Shown here piece by piece: positions 30,727 through 42,284 of a DNA stretch of 64,000 nucleotides. This DNA is from Epiperipatus broadwayi (lineage: Eukaryota; Onychophora; Udeonychophora; Euonychophora; Peripatidae): NCBI GenBank assembly GCA_028023455.1, contig JAQFVV010000021.1, forward strand, positions 4,366,853 to 4,430,852. Direction: 5' to 3'. A program made the position numbers and the translations under genes. The notes under the pieces were generated by a model. The model was not told the origin of the DNA and did no database searches. It saw only the letters and a program-made list of their open reading frames with translations. Positions within the stretch are counted from its first letter, which is position 1. Each line of letters begins with the position of its first letter.

Positions 30727-33330
30727 TATTATGAATTACATTGTTCCGACAAAAGTTTATTAAAATTTTGAAGAAACATTAAGATTATTAATTCCTTGAT
30801 TTTACGAAATACTTATTTTGAACCATATTTAAAATCCTGCTTCATTAAATTATTTTAAGAATGTTTAAAGCTTATTTATTTCTTTATACTCAATTTCATA
30901 TGCTATTTGAGATAGTCAATATTGTACAACATGTATGATATGATAACCAGATATTATGTTTTGAGTTTCAAGTCAGCATATGATCAATAGTTATACTATA
31001 TTAACCTAGAATTATGATAAATAGGAGTTTGAAATAAGTAGAGTGATTATGTAGTGATAATGATCTTATAATTATGGTTATAGACAGTAGTCTAGTGAAT
31101 GAAATCAATTATCACTGCAATACTCTAAGAATGACTGGTAGAGAGATGTTATAATAAAAATAACATTCTCAGGATCTATAATTAGAGGTTGACATTTAGG
31201 TATATGAAATTATAGTTAACTTCACTTATAAGTTGACATTTAGATATATGAACTTATAGTTAATAAGATTATAAGTCATCATTCTTTATTTAGCCTATAC
31301 CATTTAATTACTTTGGCACAGTTTCTTATTAAATGACTTGGAAAAAATCAATCACACACATCCTATAGATTTTAATTCCAATATCCCTTTTGACTACACA
31401 AGAATTTTACCTGTTTATTTCTTTCTCTATCAAGGTACCCCTCTGTATAATCACATTTAGCATTTAAAGTGTGTCAGGCTTGCATACAGCTAGCATGGAC
31501 TGTTACAATAAGCACATATAACTTGTCTTATAAACGTAGAATATATGCTAATTCATTTATCTCAGGCATTACATCGTGCTTTCATAAATCTTCATTGGAA
31601 TACAGGAGATGATAGATATAACTGTATCATGTAAATGTCACAAAACAAATCATGGAATTAACATATTTGTGCTGCTAGTAATGTAATTAGATATATCTAA
31701 CAAATAATATTTAACAGTACTCTATATTATTGCTCTAATAAAAGTTTTTCTTATTAATTACAGTACTAAAAACTGTTTCATGTTTTGATGTTGTTTTCCC
31801 ATTTTCTCAACTTGGTTTTTTTTTTTTTTATATATGTAAATATTTAGTAAAATAGATTTTTAAAAGCCAATTGCACAGCATAAGCTTCTTCAATACTATA
31901 TCGTAGAGGCCCAGTAACTTGTATAATTCTATTCAGTAACATTGTGGCAGCTTTGGAGCTTATATTCATTCATTGTGAACCAGTCCTTGAACTTCTTATA
32001 TAATCCTGAGCAATAATCTACCTGATTTTTTTTTGTTATAGTAAACCAGCAAAAGAGCAAAAAATATTAGACAGGTTTATAAGTTGCTGGGTGGCAAAAG
32101 TCTGAGTAATTTTTCATCTCTACTTTGCTCTCACATTAAGAATAGTTAGACACATATTTGCATAGCAATATTGGTCAATTTGCTGTGATGGTTATGATGG
32201 CTGGAAAAAGTCTCAAGTGTGTTGAAAATATTAAAGTTTAATCAATCCGGATTTGAACTCAAGTCATAGGCATGCCAGCTTAAATGCTATTTTCGTTCTA
32301 CAAGACTTTTCTTTTACTTATACTATTCAAAATACAATAAACTGTCAAATTTATGCTTCAAATGAATTTATGACTAGGATAATGGACCCTGTTATAAGTC
32401 AAGGTACATCTGTATAAAATATTTTTGATGCCTTAATCAGATTTTAAACAATACGTTTCTGAATCAATTCTTAAAGCAGTATTTTCTTTTTGCCTGAAGT
32501 TGAATCATAAACGATGTCATTAAAATAAGTGATTGCTACTCTAGTGTTAAACTAATCTGGCTAAAAAAGTATGCTTGTGTTCAATACTATAGGACATTTA
32601 AAAATTTAAGTTGTTAGAATGAACAGCAAAGAAGAAGTAAAACGTTATTGATAGTTAGACAACATGCAAAACAACGATCTACCATAAAAGGTCAATTGGC
32701 AGAAAATAAGCTGGAACATTTCCAATTTGCCAATACTACTTTGTAGTTAAAACAATTTACTGTAAGATAAAAAAGTTTTTTTTTTTTAAAATTAAGGAAC
32801 AATAAATAACCAAGCAAATTTCACTAATGCTTGCTGGATCTTATATGGAGAGGGTTTAAGAAGTTTTCATTCCCTGTTTTAGTTTTATCTAAAAATACGA
32901 TACCCATTTATTGCCCAATGTTGGATGATTAGCTGAGTTGTCTAGCTCTCTAAAAAAATTGTAACTCTTAAAGTAAACCATTCAAGTTTACCTGAATTTG
33001 AACTAGATTTCAATACAGTTGGAAGATTTGGTACCATTGTTCTACAAAGTGCTTGTATGCTTTTTTTGTTTACTGCTTACTCATGCGTGCATAGATAATA
33101 TATGGAACAAAAGATTTGAAGATTACTTCAGTCTAGTACTGATTAAATTTATGCTACAGTCATGCTGTTATTTTGTTTCAAATTGAAACTAAACGAATAT
33201 TGTTCCTGGGTATTTAACAAAGTAATGAGCACTCTATGATTAGGTGAGAATACTAGGGTTTAGGTGGGAAAAGACCATCAAGGTGACAAAGCATTTTTAT
33301 TTTGACAGTCAGAAAAATGTAATATATATA
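30727..33330. other. 2.6 kb AT-rich DNA without recognisable gene
   Basis: I found no protein family motif, RNA gene, or repeat shared with the window. A short near-duplicate (AGGTTGACATTTAGGTATATGAA and TAAGTTGACATTTAGATATATGAA at about 31187 and 31232) is the only local structure. Confidence 0.45.
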
Positions 33331-33369
33331 TATATACAAATAACTGAAACACAGGATTATTATATACCT

Positions 33370-33780
33370 GTGTCTATATATGTAATATATAGGGTATATG
33401 AGCACAGACTTTCACACAACCCGCCACTATCCACTCTATCTCATAATACTGATACACTTGAACACATATATGTTGAAAAGATAAATAATCACCAATATAC
33501 GTATTTCATGCTAAACCAGCAATCATCAGTTGGTCCAGATTACCATCTCTACAAATATATGCTATAAGTGCTTAAATATATATATATATATTACGATAGC
33601 CAATCTTTATACTTTAATGGACAGGCTTCAATCTACTCCACACTCCAACTCTTTAACCGTCCATCCAATTGAAAATCTGATGATCAACATATATGTGTTC
33701 AAGTGTATCAGTATTATGAAATAGAGTGGATAGTGGTAGGTTGTGTGAAAGTCTGTGCTCATATACCCTATATATTATAT
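33370..33780. repeat. Family A palindromic element, right arm internally deleted
   Basis: Terminal blocks at 33388-33475 and 33680-33770 are inverted (GAGCACAGACTTTCACACAACC with its mirror). The left arm keeps the hammerhead and TTTAATGGACAGGCTTCAAT; the right arm jumps from AAATCTGATGATC straight to ACATATATGTG, losing its ribozyme. Its flank (ACTGAAACACAGG...ATACCTGTGTCTATATATGTAATATA) is shared with the flank of the 10.0-kb copy, so that flank is part of the repeat. Confidence 0.85.
33479..33549 (-). ncRNA. Family A hammerhead ribozyme
   Basis: On the minus strand it is nearly identical to the 10369 copy: core CUGAUGA (33523-33529), stem II UUGCUG-GUU-UAGCAU with a U-U closing mismatch, GAAA, stem III AUACGUAU, cleavage A, and UUGGU pairing with ACCAA. 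Outer stem I GUAAUC pairs with GAUUAU (one G-U). Here the G-U of the 10-kb copy is replaced by an A-U pair. Confidence 0.83.
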
Positions 33781-34400
33781 ATATTAGACTATGGTCATCT
33801 TTGTGTTAAATAGTACAATAGCAAAAACGCTGATGTGGTTAGAAATTCAAAATTTATATTTTTACAGTGCGTTATCCCAATATGACTAATGTGGAGTGTG
33901 TATATGTAAGTTAATCTTTTTTTTTTTTTTAAATAGAAATTCAATGGGGGAAAAGTTACTTTTAATAATTAATTTTTTTTTTTTGTTTTAATGGAAATGT
34001 GTAGAAAAGTTTGAAAAATAGTCTAAATTTAGATTGTCAATATCATTATCATAAAATTTAATCAAATTAACAAAGATATTAATTTATCAGAAAATAGTAA
34101 TTTAATTTCTTTTTAGATACTGATGCTAAAACATTGGAAAAAAAAAAAGTTAAAATAAAAAAAAATAAAAACTATATTTCTAGTTGAAAGGAGTTAATTT
34201 TTACTAATTAGAAAGTTTCAATAAATCTAACCATTATTATTATTAATCTAATTGATTTAAATTAATTAATATTCTTAGGATTAAAAAAATATTTTTTATA
34301 CTGAACTAACTAATAGTTATAAAAAAAATAAAAAAATAGAATATTCAAATATACTTTGCAATTTATTAAAACTAAATATTATTATTATTATTATTATCGT
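33781..34400. other. AT-rich DNA without recognisable gene
   Basis: A- and T-runs dominate (for example near 33920, 34140 and 34320); no gene or RNA was recognised. Confidence 0.5.
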
Positions 34401-34495
34401 AATTGTAGAGGATTTGAATACAGACTTTCAAGCACCCTTCAGTTATCGCCTCCATGTCATACAATCGACACACAATACTGCACACACATGAAAAA

Positions 34496-34565
34496 GATAA
34501 ATAATCTCAAATATACGTTTTTCATGTTAAACCAGCATTTATCAGTTGGTCCAGATCATAATCTC
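34496..34565 (-). ncRNA. Degenerate family A hammerhead, left arm
   Basis: On the minus strand the core is CUGAUAA, stem II AUGCUG-GUU-UAACAU, then GAAA and stem III AAACGUAU. The CUGANGA rule is broken, so activity is not expected. Confidence 0.6.
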
Positions 34566-35009
34566 CCACATATATATAATCAATGCTCGATTTATATTAA
34601 GATAGCAAATCTTTAAACGTTAAAGAACAGACTTCAATCTGTTCCACCATCCAACTCTTCAACCATCCATACCATTAAAAATCTGATAATGGAATGCCCA
34701 AATCATTTGTTGATGCCAATATTATTGTGATGCCCATGTTGACCCCCAAGTCATTCTGACCTCTCATGTATAGGACTTTGTATATTTAAATTGACATAAG
34801 TCCCATACATGAGGGTCAGAGTGACTTAAGGTCAACATGGGCATCACAATAATATTGGCATCTAAAAAGAATTTAAGTGTCCCATCATCAGATTTTCAAT
34901 GGCATGGATGTTTGATGAGTTGGATATTGGAGTAGATTGAAGGCTGTTCATTAAAGTTTGAAGATTTGCTACCTATATAATTGAAGATTAATTATATAAA
35001 TGTACGAGA

Positions 35010-35083
35010 GATGATGATCTGTACCAACTTATGAGTGCTAGTTCAGCAGAAAACACATTGGAGATCATTTATCTTTTTCACAT
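35010..35083 (+). ncRNA. Degenerate family A hammerhead, right arm
   Basis: The core is CTTATGA, stem II GTGCTA-GTT-CAGCA is nearly complete, and GAAA is present. Stem III is one base shorter. Outer stem I GATGATC pairs with GATCATT, showing a G-C pair where other copies have A-U. Confidence 0.6.
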
Positions 35084-35269
35084 GTGTGTGGTTATATGTA
35101 TCAATTTCATGAGATGGAGTCGATGGTTGAAAAGTGCTTGGAAGACGGTGTTCAAATCTTTTACAATTACCTCTAATTTCCAAATATATTAAATTATACT
35201 TGTATTCTATTATTATTGTTATTGTTGTTATTATTATTATTCTGTTTCAAAAGTAAACTTTATCAAGAC

Positions 35270-35880
35270 TCAAAATAGGTTACATGAGTTACATATGAAG
35301 AGATAACATCTTAGATACAAGTTAATATGTGATATTATACATGCAGTAAGAGTTAACAATCTTGCATGTGATAGGGGAAAATATGACTTACAGTAATTGA
35401 AAGAAGAATGATCATTACAAAACAAGATATAGAATTTTTAAATGGGATATTGAGAAAAATACATGAAAGCACATGATAGTATGAGGAAAAACATATATGG
35501 GGTGTGGTATTGGAGTGGTGTTAGATTAATATATGATTGTATATAAATTGGACCTATTTGATAGGGAAGAATTATAGTTTTCATGGCTGTCTTATTGTTC
35601 ATGTATTACACAAGTTACAACTGCAATGAGAGTTTACAATTTTGCTTATGATAAAAAAAGTGATTTACAGTAGTTGGAAAAATAATAATTGTTGTATAAC
35701 AAGATACACATTTCAAATTAGGTTTACATAAATTTTATAAAAGCATTATGAGATAAATACATGAAAGCACATGGTGATATTTGTTAATCCATTTACAGAG
35801 GGTGAGTGGAGTTATTGTTCCAATGGTATATGGCTGTGCATAAATTGTGCTTATTAGTTGGGTGAGCACTATAGACATCA
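35270..35880 (+). repeat. Two-unit diverged direct repeat, about 290-bp period
   Basis: The order TACA...CAGTAAGAGTTAACAATCTTG, TGACTTACAGTAATTG, AACAAGATA and ATACATGAAAGCACATG at 35295-35475 recurs as ACAACTGCAATGAGAGTTTACAAT, TGATTTACAGTAGTTGG, AACAAGATACA and ATACATGAAAGCACATGG at 35610-35775. No protein is recognised. Confidence 0.65.
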
Positions 35881-36496
35881 AGGCTAAGTCTTATTGTTCA
35901 TGTGCTGGGCATTTAAAGTTCATTTCACAAGTTGCAGTATTTATTCCAAAAATCACCTTGGTGTGATGTTGGTGCTATGTGTTCATATGTGGTAATGCAC
36001 TTTAGCTGGTGGAAGATCCAGGGAGTGTGGTGGAAGTAACATAGAGAACAATTGGAATCTATGACTGATATAATGATGAACTTGAAGAAAAAATCTCTTA
36101 AATGTTGCAGAATATTCCCTGAGGTATGGTAATAATAAATTTTGATAAATTATTGTCAGCATGTCAGACATTCACACCATGAAGGAGGGCTACAATCTTG
36201 TTTTTTAAATGTAAGAATTAAATATTGTTTGCCTTGTTTGTCCTGAAACTTCAAATTGGCTTATTCATTAATGGACTTAAAATAACTTTATTATTGCTGA
36301 CATGGAAATTATTCTTGAAGATGCTGACAAATTTTTTTTCATGAGTTAAAGTTGGAAATATAAGAATAGGTTGTTGGCACCAACAACTTAGTTATGTGGT
36401 TGTATGGAAGCCATTTTGATTGGTTTTAACAATTTAAAAATGCCATTTTTTTAAAGAAAGAACTCTTGTAAATTCAAAATTGTCTTAGAAAAGAAG

Positions 36497-36572
36497 TGTG
36501 GCATAATTAATTGTTAATAATTGGTTCAATATATGGCATAGTTAATTGTTAATAATTGGTTCAATATATGTC
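36497..36572 (+). repeat. Two-unit tandem repeat, 38-bp period
   Basis: The phrase GGCATAATTAATTGTTAATAATTGG continuing to TTCAATATATG occurs twice in succession with one difference. Confidence 0.85.
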
Positions 36573-36868
36573 AAAATTACTTGAAATATTGCAGATTTTG
36601 AATAGTCTTTTGGAGGTTTAAACTGGGAAATTTTTCATTGTTGCCTAGCAATACTAAGGTTTACTGCCACTAATGAAATATTTTTTTTTTGCAAATTGTC
36701 CACTACACTCAGTGAATTTTTTTTATAACTAGAGTGTTATCTAATTAGGCCACGTTCAGTTTTTGTGATGACTTGAAATTTATTTTATAAAAAACTAATA
36801 TGCAAATTTTTAGGATTTTAAACAGGAGCTCTTGGAATGAACATGATGGCAAAACTAAGATTAACTGC

Positions 36869-36900
36869 AGAACATCATTATCATCATCATCATCATCATT
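36869..36900 (+). repeat. (TCA)n microsatellite
   Basis: About nine TCA units occur; the overlapping short frames on both strands are poly-Ser or poly-Asp artefacts. Confidence 0.8.
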
Positions 36901-37064
36901 AGTAGTAATAGTTTTCAAAGGAACTTTATTGAAAAACATAATAGTTTATAAATCATGTTTGCATATATACAATGCTAAATATTAATTATTACAATGATGA
37001 ACAAAACATAAGTTATAATAAGAATTACAGTGATAAAGAAAACAGTAAAATGGTAATTACCATA

Positions 37065-37125
37065 TAAATAATAATAACAATAATAATAATAATAATAATA
37101 ATAATATGATGATGATGACGATGAT
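37065..37125 (+). repeat. (AAT)n(ATG)n microsatellite
   Basis: Runs of AAT triplets turn into ATG/ACG triplets directly at the left edge of the following family A arm. Confidence 0.85.
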
Positions 37126-37395
37126 GGGTGGCTAAAAAGTTGGAGGTGGAGTAGATTGAAGTCTGGTCATTAAAGTTTGAACATTTGCTATCTTAATATA
37201 AACTGAATACTGATTATATATATGCATGGACAATGGTGATCTGGACCAGCTGATGAGTGCTGCTTTCAGCATGAAGTACATATATTGGGATCATTTATCT
37301 TTTTCACATGTCTGTGGTCATGTGTATTGATTGTATGATATAGATTGGATAACTGAATGGAGCTTGAAAGTCTGTCGTCAAATACCCTATAATTA
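37126..37395 (+). repeat. Family A single right arm
   Basis: From GGGTGGCTAAAAAGTTGGAGG the arm continues through TTAAAGTTTGAACATTTGC and the hammerhead to the terminal GCTTGAAAGTCTGTCGTCAAAT. The inner half and left arm are missing. Confidence 0.85.
37236..37300 (+). ncRNA. Family A hammerhead ribozyme with A15.1 to G change
   Basis: Core CTGATGA (37251-37257) and a six-pair stem II (37258-37263 with 37268-37273, loop CTTT) are intact. The GAAA is GAAG, so the usual A-U pair closing stem III would be G-U (37277/37284). Inner stem I CCAG pairs with TTGG (one G-U), and outer GATC (37239-37242) pairs perfectly with GATC (37290-37293), extending by further pairs. Predicted cleavage is after A37285. 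Confidence 0.75.
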
Positions 37396-37855
37396 TATAA
37401 TAATAATAATGGTTTTGTGTTGAAAAATGTATTAAACATATTTTATTTATAAGAATTCCATTCATCTTAATTTGCATTACATTGTAATGATCCATCAGTC
37501 TTAAAACACCATGCATATTTTACAAACACCCTTCAGTTATCAGATGAGTTTTATGGTGCAATATTCTACAAAGTGTTTAAGGGGGATAGAAATCAATTCA
37601 ACCTTCTAAGAGAGAATCTAATGAGGAGTATACTGAAGATTTAAACTTCGCTTGGTTGAACATACTTTAAAAGTACTAAGGTTGATCATTAGCTCTTTTG
37701 AGATGAGGTATTTGTTGTTCCATAGATATATTATGAAGTGAATATAATTTTAGGGAAGAGAGATATTATGCCATATTAAAGGTGAATTGTGATGTGATAT
37801 AACAGAGTGCAAAGTAAAATAAATGCTAAAAATTGAAAAGTTGAATTGGGCAAAT
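37396..37855. other. AT-rich spacer
   Basis: No gene or RNA was recognised. Confidence 0.45.
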
Positions 37856-37859
37856 ATGT

Positions 37860-38735
37860 TCTACTCCACAACCACTAATTATAAATATATTCATGTTTTC
37901 ACCAACACTTCCATATTACAATCATTCAAAACAACATAAAAAGTGAGATGACCCTCCCTCACTGAACACATCTCTTATCTTAACTCTACCTTATCATAAC
38001 CTTATACTAGCACAGAATGTTAGACCACTTCTTTCTGGACACATCCTACATCTCATTTCTGCCATTTCATAACCATCCAACAGCATAGATTGCTTCCTCT
38101 CATTGGACACATACCTCTACTCAACTCCATCATATTATAGCCATCCACCAGCACAGAAATTTATACCCTCTCTCTTTCATTGGTCTTTTCCCTCATCTCA
38201 ACTCTACCCTACGACAGTCATCCATGACCACAGAATGCCAGACTATTCTTTCTCAATGGACCCAATCATCATCTCAACTCCACCATATTACAGCCACATA
38301 CCAGAATAGAAAATGAAATCACCCTCTCTGATTGGGCATACCACTCATTTCAACTCCATATTATCACAGCCATACACCAACACAGAATGTCATACCTCAA
38401 CTCTACCAAATCACAATAATTTAACAGCATAAAAAGTGAGACTCCCTCTTTTACTGGCCAATCTCTCAACTCCATCATATTGCAACCATTCAACAACATA
38501 AAATGTGAGACCACTAGTCACATCCCTCATTCCAACTTTACCATACTACAACCATCTAATAACATAAAAAGTTAGATCACTATTTCTCATTTGGCACATC
38601 CTTCATCTCAACCATACCACATTGTAATCCATCCACAGGCACAGAAAGTTAGATCAACATCTGGACACAACTCTCATCTCATATGTACTTCACCACTGCC
38701 TAACAACATAAAATTTGAGATCATTCACCCTCTCT
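37860..38735 (+). repeat. Degenerate minisatellite, about 11 units of 70-80 bp
   Basis: A unit with the core order CATCTCAACTCTACCATATTACA, ACCATCCAACAGCACAGAAAGTTAGA, CCACTCTCTCTCATTGGACACATC repeats with roughly 20-30 percent divergence. The strand is C-rich relative to the surroundings. The short His/Pro/Ser-rich frames at 38103-38309 and 38591-38872 are products of the repeat and are not supported as genes. Confidence 0.8.
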
Positions 38736-40285
38736 CTTTCTCTCATTATGCACACATTTGTGAGTTAAAAAGAAACACATGGAGTAATTTAACTTTATAC
38801 ACATATGACATTAATACAGACTGCACCAAATTATTGTATTATATAAATATTATAGTAACATTTAATTTTTAAATATCAAACAAATAATAAATTACAAATG
38901 CTCTCAAAATTTATGATTATTTAATGTTTTAAATAATAAATTTTAGAAATATATTTATTTATTTATTTATTTCACTGAAGAAATCATTCCAATTACATTA
39001 CTCAAACAATTTACAAAAAATATTCCCAAAGATTTAAATAAACCAGTAAGAAATGGCCATTTTTTACTATACCAATGCCAATCTATTTTTTCAGGTAAAC
39101 AATAATTATTTTTATCTGACCTTTAGTTTCTTATATAGTAATAAATGAAGCATTGATACTTCAAAAAAGACTGAAAGCTTTTACTTGCCATTTTTGTTTT
39201 TAAATTAATCAAGCCAGCTTATTATAGTGTCAAACACTTATTCAGATGAAATACTAATAATATTAAGTAAGCACATATGTAACATTAAAAGTGACACCTA
39301 TTTCATGGAACATTGATATAAAATATGTTGGCATTATATACAGGTTTATTTAAATGATTCCTTGTGAATTTTGCTTGCAAATTGTTTTGGTAGCATATTC
39401 AGACTTCTTTATTCCATAAAATAGAGTTATATTCTTAGTATTACATATTTAATAAGCCATAAAATTATTTATATGCTTAGCAAAAATTATTAGTAAATAT
39501 ATGTTGAATTAAGTATTTTCATAAATTGTTATTATAATAAAGAATAGATATACGATTACATCCATGTAAACAGAAATAACATTTAGCATTTGATATTGCC
39601 AAGAAACTATCAATTACTACTAATTGACAATCCCTGAGGTAAATAAGTTTACTCATTAACCTATAGCAGCTCTTTTATCAGGGATTTTTGTTGAAGTAAT
39701 TGTAACAGAATAAATATATAATGAAGAAATATCAATTCAATTCTTTTGTGATGAAGATGATCTTGAGATAATAATGGAAAAGTCATTCATTCGTGATAAT
39801 CAAAATGTACACTACAGATCAAATGATTACATTAATAATTAATGAATCATCACCATGTTGTATTATTTATATGTCTTATAAAATATATGTGATGAGATAC
39901 AACTGCAATTGTTGCCAAATAGTGGTTTTGATGGTTTACCTAAAATGAAAAGGTCACATTCCAAATTCCAACCATCAAACAAAGGCAAAAAGAAGGCGGC
40001 ATTACTTTCCTAACTAGATTACCATGATTAAATCATAAAGTTTATATTTATCCAGTATGAGCTTTTCTCACATTATATATTATGATTTTTAAAGTCATAT
40101 TTCGTCATCATGTCTTCAACTGTTTACATATGATAATAACCATCACCCTTTGATTAAACTGAATGGAACACCAGCCTCTACCCCATTTTAAATGGTTCAT
40201 TCTTTTCCATTTTAGAAACACATCCAGTTTGTCCAGTAAAATATTAAAACCACTAAACACCCCATGATTATTATTTCCTATGCTT
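38736..40285. other. AT-rich DNA without recognisable gene
   Basis: No gene or repeat was recognised, except TTTA units near 38952. Confidence 0.45.
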
Positions 40286-40289
40286 CCAT

Positions 40290-40720
40290 AACTTGTTAAA
40301 TCAGTAGGAAACTCTCCATACAGTAGTGCCATCCAGTGCAAGCCATAGTAATCAATAGATACAAGAAGATTTGTGCATAAAATCACTATCTAGTTCCTAT
40401 TTATCCAATATTCCCAGCTTAGTTTCTAGCCTGTGGCTTTTATCAGTGAGGAGCCTTGGCTCTGAGTGCAGTTTATCTAGATCTTAGGATATAAAGCAAC
40501 CTCCAAAAGATCTAAATGCAGTACACTCACATCCATGGGTCCTCACTAATGCAAACATCAAGCTAGAAACTCATCTGGGGATATTGAATGAGTAAGCACA
40601 AGATAGGGATTTTATGCCCACATCTTGTGTCCATTATTGCTATGGCTTGCACTGAATGGCACTGGTTTATGGAGAATTTACTGTTTTAATAGCTTGTGTA
40701 AGCAGAGAAAATGGTGTGAA
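40290..40720. repeat. Family B palindromic element
   Basis: CTCCATACAGTAGTGCCATCCAGTGCAAGCCATAG (40313-40347) is mirrored by CTATGGCTTGCACTGAATGGCACTGG...TATGGAGA (40641-40676). Arms carry hammerhead blocks on the minus strand (40405-40470) and a decayed one on the plus strand (about 40535-40590, CTAATGC). The minus-strand frame at 40108-40386 is a chance frame shared with other family B copies. Confidence 0.85.
40405..40470 (-). ncRNA. Degenerate family B hammerhead
   Basis: On the minus strand GGCUCCUCA precedes CUGAUAA (core G8 changed to A), then stem II AAGCC-ACA-GGCUA, GAAAC, and UGGGAA with UUGGAU downstream. Stem I pairing is kept but the core is mutated. Confidence 0.65.
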
Positions 40721-41120
40721 TCATTTGATGTTTATTCATTTAATACCAATCCTACTTATGTGATGATGTTGACTATGGTTTACTAAAGAACCAAATATCC
40801 CAAAATATATAAATTCTGAACTGAGTTTAGATCTGTGTGACTATTCAAGTGAGTAAGCTTCGATTGAAAACATTATTGTGTTTATTTTGAACTCATAGTT
40901 TTATATTTGGACAAAAAGTTAAAAAGTGACCCCTGGAAGGTTGTATTAGAATCTAAGATCAGGTTTCTCACCGATGAAAGTCACAAGCTAGAAACGAGTC
41001 TGGGATGTACAATGAAAAAGCATTAGATAGGGATTTTATGCACAAATCTTTTTGCATCCATTCATTATTATGGCTTGCACTAGGTGGCATTACTGTATGG
41101 AGAGTTTTTTACTGTTTTAA
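40721..41120 (+). repeat. Family B element, forward arm
   Basis: It has the family B order: ATTTAATACCAATCCTAC, TGACTATGGTTTACTAAAGAACCAA, AACTGAGTTTAGATC, GACTATTCAAGTGAGTAAGC, the hammerhead block, then CATTATTATGGCTTGCACTAGG and CTGTATGGAGAGTTTT. It is a diverged single unit of the type tandemly repeated at 56.3 kb. Confidence 0.8.
40958..41016 (+). ncRNA. Degenerate family B hammerhead
   Basis: The core is CCGATGA (one change from CTGATGA). Stem II AAGTC-ACA-AGCTA is weak. GAAAC and the cleavage triplet GTC followed by TGGGAT are kept, with TTCTCA before the core as the pairing partner. Confidence 0.6.
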
Positions 41121-41640
41121 AATATTAACACTGTAAGCACTAATATAAAGTATATAGACAATACAGTCTAATAATTTTATAATAAAACAAAAAAAAATCA
41201 TTTAAATCAATTGAATTATAAACAACACACATATTTACTAAAATTATTCAAAGAATGAAATTATTACATTCATATAACCACTATCATTATTATTTCAAAC
41301 ATTATAATTGAGATATTAAGAACTCTTTTGTTTGAAACCAATGCTCTTTTACATAATGAAGATTTCATGTATTGGATAAACATGAAAAGAAGTTTAATTG
41401 ATATGAATTAAAAGTAATAATAATAAAGTATTGAATCACACAATGCAATTATTAAAACATTAATAGCTAATCAGATATGCTAAACATAAGTGAATATTAG
41501 GTTCAAATGTATTGACACACACCTCTATCTACAGAAGTCATAATAATGGAATGGTTTTATTATTTGAGAATTTGTAAAAAGTTTGAACATTTGGAATGTC
41601 AGCATTGGAAGTAATCCAAGGATCTTACACTCTAGCCTAT
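41121..41640. other. AT-rich DNA without recognisable gene
   Basis: No gene or repeat was recognised. Confidence 0.45.
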
Positions 41641-41647
41641 GACATTT

Positions 41648-41830
41648 TACGACTTCACAACTCGTAAATACATTTGTTTATACATAAATGTACTTCTGTG
41701 CTATTATTGATATAATTCTAAAAGATCTCTTAAATTCAATTTCACAACTTGCAAATACATTCGTTTATACATAAACGTACTTCTGTGTTATTATTGATAT
41801 AATACTAAAATATCTCTTAAATTCAAAATG
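41648..41830 (+). repeat. Two-unit tandem duplication, about 92-bp period
   Basis: TTCACAACTCGTAAATACATTTG...TCTCTTAAATTCAA is followed by TTTCACAACTTGCAAATACATTCG...TCTCTTAAATTCAA. Identity is high (about 93 percent by eye), so the duplication is young relative to its surroundings. Confidence 0.9.
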
Positions 41831-42165
41831 GCAGCTATGAAGTAAAAAGTTAACATTCATAACAGTCTCTCATTTTTAAAGTCTTTAAAATATTGAGGGG
41901 AAAAAGTAATAGTTTCAAATAATCTTCAAGTTCTTCGCTTCTCTAGAAAATTCATTCACATTACTCTAGCACCATCTACTGTAAGAATTAACAATCAATG
42001 GATACCAGATACTATAATACTCTTATCTTAAAACTTCTGGAACTTGTCTTTATCAATGATAACTTAGACTGAAAGTCGGAAGAAATACATTAACCTAGCA
42101 GCAATTTTTTACTTTTTCATTCTATTTATACTTATAAACTGAAAAAAACAACAACTTGTGTGTGT

Positions 42166-42284
42166 TAGTGCTAGATTTTTTTTTCATGAGTCAAAGCATT
42201 GACCAGGGAGTGAGCTCAGGCCAGCTGCTTGGAAGACAGCTATGCTAACCACAAGTCCACCAATGCTTGACTAGTGCTAGATTT
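42166..42284 (-). mobile_element. tRNA-derived SINE with 13-bp target-site duplication
   Basis: The SINE body (42179-42270) reads on the minus strand as AAGCATTGGTGGACTTGTGGTTAGC, an altered anticodon arm, GAGCTCACTCCCTGG, ATGCTTTGACTCATG and an A-run. The identical 13-mer TAGTGCTAGATTT lies on both sides (42166-42178 and 42272-42284), which is direct evidence of retroposition. Confidence 0.9.

Larger units (their letters stand above)
34405..35165. repeat. Family A palindromic element, longest complete form, about 760 bp
   Basis: This copy shows the full unit in both arms: terminal block, hammerhead, TTTAATGGACAG-like block, CATTAAAAATCTGATAATGG, ATTATTGTGATGCCCATGTTGACC and the centre near 34785 (TCCCATACATGAGGGTCAGA mirrored by TCATGTATAGGACTT). 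The arms are diverged, indicating an old insertion. Confidence 0.85.
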
